64,000 bases of DNA from Lacisediminimonas profundi (GTDB taxonomy: Bacteria; Pseudomonadota; Gammaproteobacteria; Burkholderiales; Burkholderiaceae_D): positions 1 through 64,000 of the forward strand of contig NZ_VTTH01000008.1 in NCBI RefSeq assembly GCF_008831265.1. Reading direction: 5' to 3'. Positions 35,847-48,122 of this stretch are shown here, piece after piece. Under the pieces are notes generated by a model. The model made no database searches and was not told where the DNA came from. It saw only the letters and a list, made by a program, of their open reading frames with translations. Numbering within the stretch: position 1 is the stretch's first letter; each line of letters opens with the position of its first letter. The position numbers and the translations under genes are program-made.

Positions 35847-36422
35847 ATGATAGGCCGCCTTTCCGGAGTTCTGCTTGAGAAAAATCCACCGCAACTGCTG
35901 GTGGACTGCAATGGCATCGGGTACGAAGTCAGCGTGCCGATGAGCACCTTCTACAATCTTCCCGCAATCGGTGAAAGGGTCGTCCTGCTGACCCACCTGA
36001 CCGTGCGCGAAGACGCACACCTGCTGTACGGTTTCGGCGGCGCCGAAGAGCGCAACGTGTTCCGGGAACTGATCAAGATATCGGGCATCGGTGCGCGTAC
36101 CGCGCTTGCCATCCTGTCCGGCATGTCGGTTCCCGACCTGGCCCAGGCGATCACGCTGCAGGAGGCCGGCCGCCTCACTCGCGTGCCGGGCATCGGCAAG
36201 AAGACTGCCGAGCGACTCTTGCTTGAACTCAAAGGCAAGCTGGGCGCCGACCTCGGTGGCGCACCGGCAGCAAGCAGCGACCACTCGGCGGATATCCTGA
36301 ATGCACTGCTCGCTCTTGGTTATTCCGACAAAGAGGCCTCGCTTGCACTCAAGCAGGTGCCGGCGGGCAGCGGCGTATCGGACGGTATCAAGGCAGCGCT
36401 GAAGTCCCTTTCCAGGGCATGA
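35847..36422 (+). CDS. ruvA: Holliday junction DNA helicase subunit RuvA
   Basis: A 191-residue tetrameric junction-binding protein. It has the OB domain ([28 protein letters not shown]), two helix-hairpin-helix motifs ([35 protein letters not shown]) and the C-terminal RuvB-contacting domain ([19 protein letters not shown]). It is 19 bases ahead of ruvB. Confidence 0.97.
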   Translation: MIGRLSGVLLEKNPPQLLVDCNGIGYEVSVPMSTFYNLPAIGERVVLLTHLTVREDAHLLYGFGGAEERNVFRELIKISGIGARTALAILSGMSVPDLAQAITLQEAGRLTRVPGIGKKTAERLLLELKGKLGADLGGAPAASSDHSADILNALLALGYSDKEASLALKQVPAGSGVSDGIKAALKSLSRA

Positions 36423-36441
36423 GACCAGAGCAGGGCAGGAC

Positions 36442-37512
36442 ATGAGCATACAGACCGACAATTTCACCGAACAACGGATCATCGCCCCGACGCCGGTGTC
36501 GCCCAATGAAGAGGCGATCGAGCGGGCGTTGCGTCCCAAGCAACTGGACGAGTATGTCGGCCAGGAAAAGATCCGCGACCAGCTCAGCATATTCATCGCC
36601 GCTGCCCGCAAGCGCGGCGAAGCCCTCGACCACACCCTGCTGTTCGGACCGCCCGGACTGGGCAAGACCACCCTGGCACACATCATCGCCCGCGAAATGG
36701 GCGTCAACTTGCGCCAAACCTCCGGTCCGGTGCTGGAGCGCCCGGGCGACCTGGCGGCCTTGCTGACCAACCTGGAAGCCAACGACGTGCTGTTCGTCGA
36801 CGAGATACACCGGCTGTCGCCGGTGGTCGAAGAAATCCTGTACCCGGCGCTCGAGGATTACCAGATCGATATCATGATTGGCGAAGGGCCGGCGGCACGT
36901 TCGGTCCGTCTCGACCTGCAGCCGTTCACGCTGGTCGGCGCCACCACCCGGGCCGGCATGCTGACCAACCCGCTGCGCGACCGCTTCGGCATCGTTGCAC
37001 GGCTCGAGTTCTACACGCCCGAACAGCTGGCCAGCATTGTCACCCGCAGTGCCGGCCTGCTGAACGCGCCGATTGTCGCCGAAGGGGCGTTCGAAATCGC
37101 CCGGCGCAGCCGCGGCACGCCGCGGATCGCCAACCGCCTGTTGCGGCGGGTGCGGGACTATGCCGAGGTAAAGGGCAATGGCCGGATCGACCAGGCCACC
37201 GCCGACGCTGCGCTGGCGATGCTCGACGTCGACCGGGTTGGCTTCGACCTGATGGACCGCAAGCTGCTGGAGGCCGTGCTGTTGAAGTTTGGCGGCGGGC
37301 CGGTCGGGCTGGACAACCTGGCGGCCGCGATCGGCGAAGAGCGCGATACGATCGAAGACGTGCTCGAACCCTACCTGATCCAGCAGGGTTTCCTGCAGCG
37401 TACCCCGCGCGGACGGATTGCTACGCCAGCCGCCTATCAGCATTTTGGCGTTGTGCTCCCGAATGCGGGGGCGACGCCGGAACTCTGGGCGCCGCCAGGC
37501 CTCGCATCCTGA
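36442..37512 (+). CDS. ruvB: Holliday junction branch migration ATPase RuvB
   Basis: A 356-residue AAA+ motor that drives branch migration on RuvA-bound junctions. Walker A is [15 protein letters not shown] near residues 68-82, Walker [13 protein letters not shown], sensor 1 [11 protein letters not shown], and the C-terminal winged helix contains [15 protein letters not shown], a highly conserved end. About ten extra residues follow, within the usual range. Confidence 0.97.
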   Translation: MSIQTDNFTEQRIIAPTPVSPNEEAIERALRPKQLDEYVGQEKIRDQLSIFIAAARKRGEALDHTLLFGPPGLGKTTLAHIIAREMGVNLRQTSGPVLERPGDLAALLTNLEANDVLFVDEIHRLSPVVEEILYPALEDYQIDIMIGEGPAARSVRLDLQPFTLVGATTRAGMLTNPLRDRFGIVARLEFYTPEQLASIVTRSAGLLNAPIVAEGAFEIARRSRGTPRIANRLLRRVRDYAEVKGNGRIDQATADAALAMLDVDRVGFDLMDRKLLEAVLLKFGGGPVGLDNLAAAIGEERDTIEDVLEPYLIQQGFLQRTPRGRIATPAAYQHFGVVLPNAGATPELWAPPGLAS

Positions 37513-37635
37513 CCCGATTCCGGTCCCGGCCCGGTTGAGCGCACGCAAGCGGCAAGCCGGGTGCTTGTGCAAGCATGAAAGCTCGCAGACAATGCGGCAT
37601 ATTGCTTTTTCACAAAGCCTGCGCGGATACCTTTC

Positions 37636-38478
37636 ATGCTGGTCGCCTCTCAAGCCAGTCGCTATGCGCATCAACTGCTGGATGCGCGCGCCGACTCGCG
37701 ACAACTTTCACCGCTGACCGACGACGCGCCGCTGTCAATCGGCGACGCCTACGACATCGCAAAAACCATCCTCGACGTCCGGGTCGCGCAGGGTGAAATG
37801 ATGGTCGGGCGCAAGCTCGGTTTCACCAATCGGACAATCTGGCCCAATTATGGCGAGCACGAACCGATAAAGGCGCCGATCTGGGGGCCGATGTTCGATA
37901 CCACCGTGCGCTATGCGCAAGGCAACGCCGGAGTCCAGAGCCTGGCGGGCGCGGTGCAGCCGCGACTGGAACCTGAAGTGGTTTTCAAGCTGGGGCGTAC
38001 GCCCGGCCCGGATTGCCGCATGGAAGAGTTGGCCGACTGCATCGAATGGATGGCGCACGCATTCGAAATCGTGGCCTGCCCGTTTCCCGGCTGGAAGTTC
38101 GAGGCTGCGGATGCGATTGCGGCTTTCGGGCTGCACGGCACGCTGATTGTTGGCGAGCCGGCCAGCATTGCCCCGCGGGCGCGGCGCAAGCTGGCGGGCG
38201 TGCTGTCGAATGCCAGCGTTTCCCTGTCCTGCAGTCGCAATGGCACATTTTCGCTGCGTGCAGCAGGGTTTGGCAGCGATGTCCTCGACAGCCCGGTGCA
38301 TGCGCTGTGGCATGCACACCAGTTGCTGAAGACGCAGCCGCAGTTTCCGCCGCTGGCCGCTGGCGAAATCATTTCGACCGGCACCTGGACCGACGCCTGG
38401 CCGATCGAGCCGGGGCAGACCTGGACATCGGCGTTCTCCGGCGTGCTGCTGCCGGGGCTTGCCGTGTCCTTCGTCTAG
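37636..38478 (+). CDS. 2-keto-4-pentenoate hydratase/4-oxalocrotonate decarboxylase family protein
   Basis: A 280-residue member of the FAH-fold hydratase/decarboxylase family (MhpD/DmpE/DmpH-like). GEMMVGRKLGFTNRTIW and VQPRLEPEVVFKLGR contain the metal-binding Glu residues, and GEIISTGTWTDAWPIEPGQTW is the typical C-terminal motif. Relatives act on 2-hydroxy-dienoates or 2-keto acids made by meta-cleavage of aromatics. No meta-cleavage gene is nearby, so the pathway is unknown. The start at 37636 lacks a clear ribosome site. It converges on valS. Confidence 0.8.
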   Translation: MLVASQASRYAHQLLDARADSRQLSPLTDDAPLSIGDAYDIAKTILDVRVAQGEMMVGRKLGFTNRTIWPNYGEHEPIKAPIWGPMFDTTVRYAQGNAGVQSLAGAVQPRLEPEVVFKLGRTPGPDCRMEELADCIEWMAHAFEIVACPFPGWKFEAADAIAAFGLHGTLIVGEPASIAPRARRKLAGVLSNASVSLSCSRNGTFSLRAAGFGSDVLDSPVHALWHAHQLLKTQPQFPPLAAGEIISTGTWTDAWPIEPGQTWTSAFSGVLLPGLAVSFV

Positions 38479-38538
38479 CGTTCCATTCCCGCACTCAAGT
38501 CCGCGCCTGTCCCCACGATGTGGGCGAATGCATGGTTT

Positions 38539-41367
38539 TCAGGCGGCAGGCAGCTTTGCCAGCTGCTCCTGCAGGCGCTCAACCGTGGCTGTGAAAGCTT
38601 GCAGCCGCTCGCGTTCCTGCGCCACCACCTGGGCCGGGGCGCGCGCCACGAAGCTTTCGTTGCCCAGTTTGGCGTGCGCCTTGCCGATTTCGCCTTGCAG
38701 CCGGTTGACTTCCTTGGTCAGCCGCTCGCGCTCGGCGGCGGCGTCGATCTCGACCTGCAGCATCAGCTTGGCCTCGCCCACCACGGAAACCGGGGCAGGC
38801 GAGGTCGGCAGCGTGTCGACCACAGTGACTTCCGACAGCTTGGCCAGTGCCTGCAGGTAGGGGGCCAGTGATTGCAGCATGGCCTTGTCCCCCTCCATCA
38901 GCAGCGGCACGCGCAGGGCGGGCGACAACTGCATTTCCCCGCGCAGGTTGCGGCAGGCATCGGTCATCGATTTCAGCTGCGCCATCCAGGCTTCCGCTGC
39001 TTCGTCGATCTTGGACGGCTGCGATTCCGGATAGGGCTGGCGCATGATGGAATCGCCAGCCGGGTCGAGCTGCCGGCCGGACAGGGGTGCTACCGTCTGC
39101 CACAACTCTTCGGTGATGAACGGAATGATCGGGTGCGCCAGGCGCAGCACTGCTTCCAGCACGCGCAGCAGGGTGCGGCGGGTCGCCCGTTGCTGCGACT
39201 CGGTGCCGTGCTGCATTTGCACCTTCGCCACTTCCAGGTACCAGTCGCAATATTCATCCCAGATGAATCTGTAGATGGTCGACGCGATGTTGTCGAAGCG
39301 GTAGTCGGCGAAGCCTTTTGCGACCTCGGCCTCGGTGTGCTGCAATAGCGAGACGATCCAGCGGTCCGCCTGCGAGAAATCGAGGTAGCCGCCCGGCACG
39401 CAGGCGTCGGCGCCGTGCTCGGCCAGGCCACAGTCCTTCCCTTCGGTATTCATCAGCACGAAGCGCGTCGCATTCCACAACTTGTTGCAGAAATTTCGAT
39501 AGCCCTCGCAGCGGTTCAGGTCGAAGTTGATGTTGCGTCCGAGCGATGCGTAGCTCGCCATCGTGAAGCGCAGCGCGTCGGTGCCAAAGGCGGGAATGCC
39601 GGCTGCGAATTCCTTGCGGGTGGCACGGGCAATGCTGTCGGCCTGCTTCGGATTCATCAGCCCGGCGGTGCGCTTGCCTGCCAGCGATTCGACGTCGATG
39701 CCGTCGATCAGGTCGATCGGATCGAGTGTGTTGCCCTTGGACTTCGACATTTTCTGGCCATTGGCATCACGGACCAGGCCATGCACGTACACCTTGCTGA
39801 ACGGAACCTGCCCGGTGAAATGCGCGGTCATCATGACCATGCGCGCCACCCAGAAGAAAATGATGTCGAAGCCGGTCACCAGTACCGTGGACGGCAGGAA
39901 CATCGCCAGGTCCCTGGTCTGCTCCGGCCATCCCAACGACGAGAACGGCACCAGCGCCGACGAGAACCATGTGTCGAGCACGTCGGCGTCGCGCGTCAGC
40001 GGACCTTTCGATCCCGCGGCATCCGCCTTGGCGCGCGCCTCTTCCTCGGTGCGGGCGACAAATACCTGGCCCTGTTCGTCATACCAGGCCGGAATCTGGT
40101 GGCCCCACCACAGCTGGCGCGAGATGCACCAGTCCTGGATGTTGTTGAGCCACTGGTTGTAGGTCGTGGTCCAGTTTTCCGGGATGAACTTGACCTCGCC
40201 CGATGCAACTTTCTCCAGCGCGACTTCCGCGATCGATTTGCCGGGGAAATAAGTACCTTCCGGCGCCGGCTTGCTCATTGCCACGAACCACTGGTCTGTC
40301 AGCATCGGCTCGATCACAACCCCGGTGCGGTCGCCGCGCGGAACCATCAACTTGTGCGGCTTGACCATTTCCAGCAGGCCTTGCGCGTCCAGGTCGGCAA
40401 CGATCTGCTTGCGCGCAGCGAAGCGGTCCAGGCCGCGATACTGCTCGGGCGCATTCTCATTGATCTTCGCATCCAGCGTCAGGATGCTGATGGGTGCCAT
40501 GTCGTGGCGCTGCCCGACCGCATAGTCGTTGAAATCGTGCGCCGGCGTGATCTTCACGCAGCCGGTGCCGAATTCCTTGTCCACATAGCTGTCGGCGATC
40601 AGCGGAATGGTGCGTCCGGTCAGCGGCAGCACCAGCATCTGTCCGACCAGGTGCGTGTAACGCTCGTCGGTCGGGTCGACTGCCACGGCGACGTCGCCCA
40701 GCATGGTTTCCGGCCGCGTGGTGGCAACGGTGATATGGCCGCTGCCATCCGCCAGCGGATAGCGGATGTGCCACATGCTGCCATCTTCTTCCTCCGACAC
40801 CACTTCCAGGTCGGAGACCGCGGTGCCCAGCACCGGATCCCAGTTCACCAGCCGCTTGCCGCGATAGATCAGGCCTTGTTCCGACAGCCGGACGAATACC
40901 TCGGTCACGGCTTTCGACATCTTGTCGTCCATCGTGAAGTATTCGCGCTTCCAGTCGGTGGACGCACCCATGCGGCGCATCTGGCCGGTGATGGTGGAGC
41001 CCGATTTCTCTTTCCACTCCCACACTTTTTCCAGGAATTTTTCGCGGCCAAGGTCATGGCGGGAAATTTTCTGCGCATCGAGCTGCCGCTCCACCACGAT
41101 CTGGGTGGCAATGCCGGCATGGTCGGTGCCGGGAATCCAGGCGGCATTGAAGCCGCGCATCCGGTGGTAACGGGTCAGCCCGTCCATGATGGTCTGGTTG
41201 AACGCGTGGCCCATGTGCAGCGTGCCGGTGACATTGGGCGGCGGCAACTGGATGGAAAAGGCGGGTTTGCCCTCATCCATCGATGCCTGGTAATAACCCC
41301 GCTGCTCCCAGGCGTCGCGCCAGTGTTTTTCGATTTCTGCGGGTTCGAATGCCTTGGCTAATTCCAT
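38539..41367 (-). CDS. valS: Valyl-tRNA synthetase
   Basis: A 942-residue class I synthetase with editing domain. The HIGH-type motif is [18 protein letters not shown] near residues 42-59. The editing domain contains [23 protein letters not shown] is [18 protein letters not shown] near residue 538. The C-terminal coiled-coil tRNA arm is visible ([26 protein letters not shown]). Its start lies at the edge of the region that carries the thi promoter on the opposite strand. Confidence 0.97.
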   Translation of the reverse strand: MELAKAFEPAEIEKHWRDAWEQRGYYQASMDEGKPAFSIQLPPPNVTGTLHMGHAFNQTIMDGLTRYHRMRGFNAAWIPGTDHAGIATQIVVERQLDAQKISRHDLGREKFLEKVWEWKEKSGSTITGQMRRMGASTDWKREYFTMDDKMSKAVTEVFVRLSEQGLIYRGKRLVNWDPVLGTAVSDLEVVSEEEDGSMWHIRYPLADGSGHITVATTRPETMLGDVAVAVDPTDERYTHLVGQMLVLPLTGRTIPLIADSYVDKEFGTGCVKITPAHDFNDYAVGQRHDMAPISILTLDAKINENAPEQYRGLDRFAARKQIVADLDAQGLLEMVKPHKLMVPRGDRTGVVIEPMLTDQWFVAMSKPAPEGTYFPGKSIAEVALEKVASGEVKFIPENWTTTYNQWLNNIQDWCISRQLWWGHQIPAWYDEQGQVFVARTEEEARAKADAAGSKGPLTRDADVLDTWFSSALVPFSSLGWPEQTRDLAMFLPSTVLVTGFDIIFFWVARMVMMTAHFTGQVPFSKVYVHGLVRDANGQKMSKSKGNTLDPIDLIDGIDVESLAGKRTAGLMNPKQADSIARATRKEFAAGIPAFGTDALRFTMASYASLGRNINFDLNRCEGYRNFCNKLWNATRFVLMNTEGKDCGLAEHGADACVPGGYLDFSQADRWIVSLLQHTEAEVAKGFADYRFDNIASTIYRFIWDEYCDWYLEVAKVQMQHGTESQQRATRRTLLRVLEAVLRLAHPIIPFITEELWQTVAPLSGRQLDPAGDSIMRQPYPESQPSKIDEAAEAWMAQLKSMTDACRNLRGEMQLSPALRVPLLMEGDKAMLQSLAPYLQALAKLSEVTVVDTLPTSPAPVSVVGEAKLMLQVEIDAAAERERLTKEVNRLQGEIGKAHAKLGNESFVARAPAQVVAQERERLQAFTATVERLQEQLAKLPAA

Positions 41368-41545
41368 GATCTTGCTTGGGTTTTTTCAAAAGATAGGATT
41401 ATACGTGCCATCGACCCGCTGGCCCGGCAGCCGGCCGGGCGGCGGCTGTTGCCATGCAGGCTGCCAGCGGCTTGATCAGGGTCAATTTTTTAAAATTCCG
41501 TCGTTGCGGACCGCTGGCGATGCTACCCGCCGGCGCTGCCGGCGC
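41368..41545. other. Intergenic space upstream of the thi operon
   Basis: This is the left part of the 382-base gap between valS and thiC. Apart from GC-rich short inverted repeats (for example GCCGGCGCTGCCGGC near 41530) I see no gene here. It should contain the valS promoter on the minus strand, but no convincing -35/-10 pair stood out. Confidence 0.6.
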
Positions 41546-41551
41546 TATAAT
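41546..41551 (+). promoter_or_regulatory. Probable -10 element of the thi operon
   Basis: A perfect TATAAT ends 32 bases before the TPP aptamer. No good -35 hexamer lies 16-18 bases upstream (GCTACC is the best placed), so the assignment rests on the -10 match and on position. Confidence 0.5.
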
Positions 41552-41582
41552 CAGCTCGCTGTCGCTTGTGCGGCAGCCAAGC

Positions 41583-43663
<2,081 letters not shown>

Positions 43664-43666
43664 GCC

Positions 43667-43870
43667 ATGATCGAGATCGAACTCAACGGAGAGCGGCGCA
43701 CGCTTGACGAGCGCCGCACGGTGCAGGACCTGGTGGCCGAGCTGGACCTGGCTGGCAAGGCCTGCGCCGTTGCCATCAACCGTGAGGTGGTGCCGCGCCA
43801 GCAATGGCCGCAGCGCCACCTGCAGGCTGCGGACCGGGTCGATATCGTTCGGGCAATCGGCGGCGGATGA
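43667..43870 (+). CDS. thiS: Sulfur carrier protein ThiS
   Basis: A 67-residue ubiquitin-like carrier that brings sulfur to ThiG as a C-terminal thiocarboxylate. [28 protein letters not shown] and [14 protein letters not shown] match ThiS, and the protein ends in the required Gly-Gly (RAIGGG). It starts three bases after the thiC stop. In many betaproteobacteria thiO (glycine oxidase) lies between thiC and thiS; it is absent here. Confidence 0.94.
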   Translation: MIEIELNGERRTLDERRTVQDLVAELDLAGKACAVAINREVVPRQQWPQRHLQAADRVDIVRAIGGG

Positions 43871-43894
43871 GGCAGCTTTCAGCGCCCGCAATTT

Positions 43895-43918
43895 GCAAGC
43901 AGGAACGCAAGCAGGAGA
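43895..43918 (+). repeat. 12-bp tandem duplication before thiG
   Basis: GCAAGCAGGAAC and GCAAGCAGGAGA are adjacent and 10 of 12 identical. The second copy supplies the AGGAGA ribosome site of thiG. A 15-bp repeat (43935-43964) inside thiG then encodes [10 protein letters not shown]. Confidence 0.65.
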
Positions 43919-43922
43919 AACC

Positions 43923-44741
43923 ATGAGTGCAGCGCAAGAAAACAAGCAGCAAGAGAACAAGCAGCAAGGCGGCCTGACCATCGCCGGCAAGACGTATCGG
44001 TCGCGCCTGCTGGTGGGCAGCGGCAAGTACAAGGACCTCGAGGAGACCCGCATCGCGACCGAGGCCAGCGGCGCCGACATCATCACGGTCGCAATCCGCC
44101 GCGTGAACATCGGGCAGGATCCGAACGCCCCCAGCCTGCTGGACGTGGTGCCGCCGTCGAAGTACACCATCCTCCCCAATACCGCGGGCTGCTACAACGC
44201 CAAGGACGCGGTCTACACGTTGCAACTGGCACGCGAACTGCTGAACGGTCACAAACTGGTCAAGCTGGAAGTGCTGGGGGACGAGAAGACCCTGTTCCCC
44301 AATATGCCCGAGACGCTGAAGGCGGCCGAAACGCTGGTCAAGGACGGTTTCGACGTGATGGTCTATTGCAGCGACGACCCCATCCAGGCGCGCATGCTGG
44401 AAGAAATCGGCTGCGTCGCAGTGATGCCACTGGCGTCCCTGATCGGCTCCGGCATGGGCATCCTGAACCCGTGGAACCTGTCGCTGATCATTGAGCAGTC
44501 CAAAGTGCCGGTACTGGTCGATGCCGGCGTCGGTACCGCCTCCGACGCCGCGATTGCGATGGAACTGGGTTGCGACGGCGTGCTGATGAACACCGCCATT
44601 GCCGGCGCAAAAGATCCGGTGCGCATGGCGCGCGCCATGAAGCTGGCAGTCGAAGCCGGCCGCGAGGCCTTCCTTGCCGGTCGTATACCTCGCCGTTTTT
44701 CCGCTTCGCCGTCGTCGCCGATGGCGGGACGGGTCGCATGA
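43923..44741 (+). CDS. thiG: Thiazole synthase ThiG
   Basis: A 272-residue barrel enzyme that condenses DXP, dehydroglycine and ThiS-thiocarboxylate into the thiazole phosphate. [25 protein letters not shown] is the conserved start of the domain, [15 protein letters not shown] and [15 protein letters not shown] follow, and [26 protein letters not shown] is the phosphate-binding end. The N-terminal tail [17 protein letters not shown] is a low-complexity extension produced by the 15-bp repeat. ATG 43923 follows AGGAGAAACC. It overlaps thiD by ATGA. Confidence 0.96.
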   Translation: MSAAQENKQQENKQQGGLTIAGKTYRSRLLVGSGKYKDLEETRIATEASGADIITVAIRRVNIGQDPNAPSLLDVVPPSKYTILPNTAGCYNAKDAVYTLQLARELLNGHKLVKLEVLGDEKTLFPNMPETLKAAETLVKDGFDVMVYCSDDPIQARMLEEIGCVAVMPLASLIGSGMGILNPWNLSLIIEQSKVPVLVDAGVGTASDAAIAMELGCDGVLMNTAIAGAKDPVRMARAMKLAVEAGREAFLAGRIPRRFSASPSSPMAGRVA

Positions 44742-45529
44742 GGAAAGCCTGCGTCCTCGTGTTTGCGGGCCTCGACCCGAGCGGGGGCGCGGGCATACAG
44801 GCCGACATTACGGCGATTGCCGCGTTCGGCGCCCATGCGCTGCCGATTGTCACCACGCTGACGGTGCAGGATAACGACCGGGTGTACGCGATCCATCCTG
44901 TGGATGCGAAACTGATTCGCGAGCAAGCCGATGTGCTATGCGCAAAGATTGCAGTGGCCGCGGTAAAGATCGGCATCGTCGGCAGCCGCGACAATGCGCA
45001 GGCGATCGCCGAGGTGATCCAGCGCCTTCGCACCCGCAACCCGGCGCTGCCCGTGGTGCTCGACCCGGTGCTGGCCAGCGGTCACGGCGATCCGCTGGCA
45101 CGCGACAACGCGGTGGCTGCGCTGGAACCCTTGCGCCGGCTGGCGACGCTGATCACGCCCAACATACCGGAAGCCGCCTTGCTTTGCGGCGGCGTCGGCG
45201 AAGTACGACAGCAGGGCGCCATGCTGCTCCAGGACTGCCCCGACGTACTCATCAAAGGCGGCCATGGCGAAGGCGAGATCGTCATCAACCACTGGTTCGA
45301 GAAGGGTGTCGAGCGCTGCTGGAGCCTGCCGCGGCTGCCGGGCAGCTTCCACGGCACTGGCTGCACGCTGGCCTCGGCCATTGCCGCCCTGCTCGCGACC
45401 GGGCACTCGATGGAGCAAGCGATAGGCCGGGCCCAGGTCTGGTGCCACGGCACGCTGGAGCAAGCCTACTCGATTGCCGAGGGACAGCGCATTCCGGATC
45501 GAATCAACGCAGCAGAGGAAATGGCATGA
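44738..45529 (+). CDS. thiD: Hydroxymethylpyrimidine/phosphomethylpyrimidine kinase
   Basis: A 263-residue ribokinase-fold kinase that phosphorylates HMP-P to HMP-PP for coupling by Thi[18 protein letters not shown] at the start contains the pyrimidine site, VKIGIVGS and [16 protein letters not shown] follow, and the anion hole and base are in [23 protein letters not shown]. Its ATG overlaps the thiG stop (ATGA) and its own stop overlaps the thiE start the same way, so translation is tightly coupled. Confidence 0.94.
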   Translation: MRKACVLVFAGLDPSGGAGIQADITAIAAFGAHALPIVTTLTVQDNDRVYAIHPVDAKLIREQADVLCAKIAVAAVKIGIVGSRDNAQAIAEVIQRLRTRNPALPVVLDPVLASGHGDPLARDNAVAALEPLRRLATLITPNIPEAALLCGGVGEVRQQGAMLLQDCPDVLIKGGHGEGEIVINHWFEKGVERCWSLPRLPGSFHGTGCTLASAIAALLATGHSMEQAIGRAQVWCHGTLEQAYSIAEGQRIPDRINAAEEMA

Positions 45530-46134
45530 AGGGTTTGTATATCGTGACGCCGGACTGGGACGACACGGCAAAGCTGGTTCAGGTGAGCGAAGAGGCCTTG
45601 CGCGGCGGAGCGGCGATTGTCCAGTACCGGCACAAGACGGCGTCGCCAGAGTTGCGCCGGGAGCAGGCGGCGGCACTGCTGGCGCTGTGCCGGCGCTACC
45701 AGCGCCCGTTCATCATCAATGACCACCTCGACCTGTGTCTTGAGCTGGATGCGGATGGATTGCATGTCGGTGGTACCGATGCGCCGGTGGCGGAGATCCG
45801 GGAGAAGCTCGGCGCCGGGAAGATTGTGGGCGCTTCCTGCTACGGAGACCTGGGCCTCGCACATCGCGCGCATCGTGAAGGCGCGAGTTATGTCGCCTAT
45901 GGCGGGTTCTACCCGTCGCGGGTCAAGAAGTATCCGGTGACCACGCCCGTGTCCATCATCGCGCAGTCGCATGCGGAAATCCCGCTGCCTGTGGTGGTGA
46001 TTGGCGGCATGACGGTGGAAAATTCCGCGCCGCTGGTCAAGGCCGGTGCCGAGATGGTGGCCGCGATCAGCAGTGTTTATCTCGACCAGAGTCCGCGGGA
46101 AGCGGCGCAAGCATTCGGCCAGTTGTGGGCCTAA
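45526..46134 (+). CDS. thiE: Thiamine-phosphate synthase ThiE
   Basis: A 202-residue TIM-barrel enzyme that joins HMP-PP and thiazole phosphate into thiamine phosphate. VQYRHKTASPELRREQA, FIINDHLDLCLELDADGLHVGGTDAP, IVGASCYGDLGLAHRAHREGASYVAYGGFYPS and VVVIGGMTVENSAPLVKAGAEMVAAIS carry the phosphate and pyrimidine sites. It is the last gene of the operon. All genes needed after HMP-P and thiazole-P are present; ThiL, ThiF, ThiO and ThiS-activating enzymes must be elsewhere. Confidence 0.95.
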   Translation: MKGLYIVTPDWDDTAKLVQVSEEALRGGAAIVQYRHKTASPELRREQAAALLALCRRYQRPFIINDHLDLCLELDADGLHVGGTDAPVAEIREKLGAGKIVGASCYGDLGLAHRAHREGASYVAYGGFYPSRVKKYPVTTPVSIIAQSHAEIPLPVVVIGGMTVENSAPLVKAGAEMVAAISSVYLDQSPREAAQAFGQLWA

Positions 46135-46147
46135 GCCGGCGTACTGG

Positions 46148-46178
46148 AGGTGCAGCCCGGCTTTTTCCGGCTGCACCT
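46148..46178 (+). terminator. Hairpin at the end of the thi operon
   Basis: AGGTGCAGCC (46148-46157) pairs with GGCTGCACCT (46169-46178), a perfect ten-pair stem whose loop contains five T. No T run follows, so termination may be weak or Rho-assisted. It also separates the operon from the converging orphan gene. Confidence 0.55.
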
Positions 46179-46185
46179 GGCATGC

Positions 46186-47514
46186 TCAAATCGAGGACTG
46201 TCCCTGGCCCTTGCCCCGGGCCGGGGACGGGCTCCTGAATAGCGTATAGTCGATCGCAATACAGTCGTCTGCCGTCCTCACCTTCGCCTCCCCAAGGTTC
46301 ATGCGTATGCTTCCGTGGCGTACCTGCTCGTTTCCTTTGGCCTGATTGCGCGTCATCACCAGCGGCAAGACATTGCCCGAACCCTGCTGTTCCAGCGACA
46401 GTGACAGCTTTTCAAGCAAGCCCGGTCGTGTCGTGCCGAAGGTTTCCCTGCCGCCGGTGTCCTTTAGCACTTCCTGAGTCCCGTGGACCAAGGCGGCGCC
46501 GATGCGGACAATGATGGTCTTGTCCGGATGTTCCTTGCTCAACTGCGCGATCTGATTGGCGCGGGCGGCATGCAGTGTGCCAGAGGATTGCTCGCGCATC
46601 TCCTCGTCCTTTTTGCGCTGCATGTGGCTGAAGGCGAGATGGCTCAGCCCGGCGCTGATATCGGGATATGCGCTCGATTTCACATCTTTCCCTTCGCTCA
46701 CTTTTTTCAGCAGTTGGTCAAGGACATTGTGGTCCGCGTCCTTGGTGAAAGTATTTTCGGCTGCATGCAGTTTAAGCGCCAGCCCGATGTCGGTCATCAG
46801 TCGCCTGGTGGTGGATTTGATCTCAGCCATTTGCTGGCGCAATTGTGCTTGCCGTTGTAAAGTCGGCCCCGATTTAAGTTCATTCTTGCAAGCAGTGCGA
46901 CTCTTCGAAACGGTGCCCAGCAGATCGCTCAGGAATTGCAGCTCCACGTACTGGTGGCTCGACTTCGACACTGTCAGGGCCACCAATTGCAGTCCATCCA
47001 GATCCTTGAAGCCGGGCGGAAGCGTGCATCCCTTGAAGCCATAGTCCTGGGCATTTCCGGGAAGACCGTCGAGGACGACGATGAACTTGCCACTATTAAG
47101 ATGCGCCAGGTTGTCCTTGAAAAAATGGTCGCAATAGCCGAGGTCATTCTCGTATCCCACGGTGATCACGGCCGGCGATAAAGCGCATAGGCTGGGCAGG
47201 CTGAGCAACGCTCGCGCTCCCGCCAGGTCGCCTTGATCAAGTGTTTGCTGAGCTTTGTTCGCCAGTGAGCGAGCAGGAGGGATCGCTACCTTGATTACCG
47301 AATCTGGCGATATTGCGTTTTCCCGTTTGAGCTTGTTCCTCCTCGGGCTCGCCAGCGCATTGGAACCTGCTTCCTGTATGAGATAGTTTTGCGTTTGCTG
47401 CCGGGGTGGCGCTGAGGTTTTCCCTGGACCTCTTGCCGGCTCATCTTGCCGTACCACTACCTGCGGCGTGGAAACGCGGGCTTTATCCAACGAAGGAAGT
47501 TTGGCTATCTTCAT
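46186..47514 (-). CDS. Hypothetical protein, third gene of an orphan cluster
   Basis: A 442-residue soluble protein that I do not recognise. There is no signal peptide or membrane segment. Residues 1-90 are basic and rich in Ser, Pro and Gln (TSAPPRQQTQNYLIQEAGSNALASPRRNK), a disordered tail. The rest looks folded: a short helical hairpin (ANKAQQTLDQGDLAGARALLSLPS), an alternating strand-helix segment around SGKFIVVLDGLPG, a charged helical stretch (QRQAQLRQQMAEIKSTTRRL) and KTIIVRIGAALVHGTQEVLKD. The ATG at 47514 follows GAGGAC and is preferred to an upstream ATG. It is 92 bases after the neighbouring hypothetical gene and faces the thi operon. A secreted effector is one possibility, from the disordered N-terminus and context only. 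Confidence 0.65.
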   Translation of the reverse strand: MKIAKLPSLDKARVSTPQVVVRQDEPARGPGKTSAPPRQQTQNYLIQEAGSNALASPRRNKLKRENAISPDSVIKVAIPPARSLANKAQQTLDQGDLAGARALLSLPSLCALSPAVITVGYENDLGYCDHFFKDNLAHLNSGKFIVVLDGLPGNAQDYGFKGCTLPPGFKDLDGLQLVALTVSKSSHQYVELQFLSDLLGTVSKSRTACKNELKSGPTLQRQAQLRQQMAEIKSTTRRLMTDIGLALKLHAAENTFTKDADHNVLDQLLKKVSEGKDVKSSAYPDISAGLSHLAFSHMQRKKDEEMREQSSGTLHAARANQIAQLSKEHPDKTIIVRIGAALVHGTQEVLKDTGGRETFGTTRPGLLEKLSLSLEQQGSGNVLPLVMTRNQAKGNEQVRHGSIRMNLGEAKVRTADDCIAIDYTLFRSPSPARGKGQGQSSI

Positions 47515-47606
47515 TTTCGTCCTCACGTTCTCCAAAGGTCGAGCCCGGGTTTTTAGCGGGCGCGAAAGATCGCCTCTCTGCAACGCAATTGCAGCGACCG
47601 GATCGG

Positions 47607-48122
47607 CTAACTCTTGAAGATGTAGTTCCTGTTCATTTCGTCATCGCGATTGATGCGTTCAGTGATGTAGTTGGCAATCGACAGCAAATCCTTCGGCCCC
47701 GGATTGTCCTTCCTGATCAGCTTGCTGCTTGCCTTGAATGCAAGCTCGTCAGGCCCGGAATTTCTGTGAAGCGCTGTAATCGACTGCCAGTGGCCCAGGA
47801 GCTGTTTGTGTTTTTCCTTGCAGGCTTTCTTGTCCAGCGGTCGCGCCGCGATGTCGTTGCATAGATTCTGGATCGCCGCAAATGTCGGCCTCATTTCGCG
47901 TTCTCCGGTTGAAGGCGCGAGATTGGTCGCGTGCGACGGCGCCCTGGCAGACAGAAGTCGCTCAGGTGGAGGCGGCGCCGGGATGTAGTTCGGCGGCGGC
48001 GGACCCTCGGATTCCATGGCCGGCTTATCGAATCTCGGTGACCGGATGTTCGTGGTGGCTTCGCTCGCAAGTTCGGCTAGCGCAGCATTGACCAGCTTCT
48101 TCGCGTCCTGCTTGCTCAGCAC
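47607..48122 (-). CDS. Hypothetical protein, probably the 3' part of a frame-interrupted gene
   Basis: From GTG 48122 this frame gives 171 residues of unknown function: a short helix (LSKQDAKKLVNAALAELASEA), a Pro-rich linker (GPPPPNYIPAPPPPERLL), then a helical domain (MRPTFAAIQNLCNDIAARPL ... LLSIANYITERINRDDEMNRNY). The GTG has AGGAG immediately against it, too close to serve as a ribosome site, and the frame stays open upstream to about 48246 without ATG or GTG. A second frame with a good ATG (48261) enters from upstream, and deleting one base of the C9 run at 48173-48181 joins them into a 217-residue protein. So this is either a phase-variable gene in its off state, a pseudogene, or a sequencing error in the homopolymer. 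Confidence 0.55.
   Translation of the reverse strand: MLSKQDAKKLVNAALAELASEATTNIRSPRFDKPAMESEGPPPPNYIPAPPPPERLLSARAPSHATNLAPSTGEREMRPTFAAIQNLCNDIAARPLDKKACKEKHKQLLGHWQSITALHRNSGPDELAFKASSKLIRKDNPGPKDLLSIANYITERINRDDEMNRNYIFKS

Noticed and set aside
39415-41361. Open plus-strand frame of about 650 codons opposite valS
   Set aside because: valS has both signature motifs and its full length; the plus-strand frame is a codon-bias shadow.
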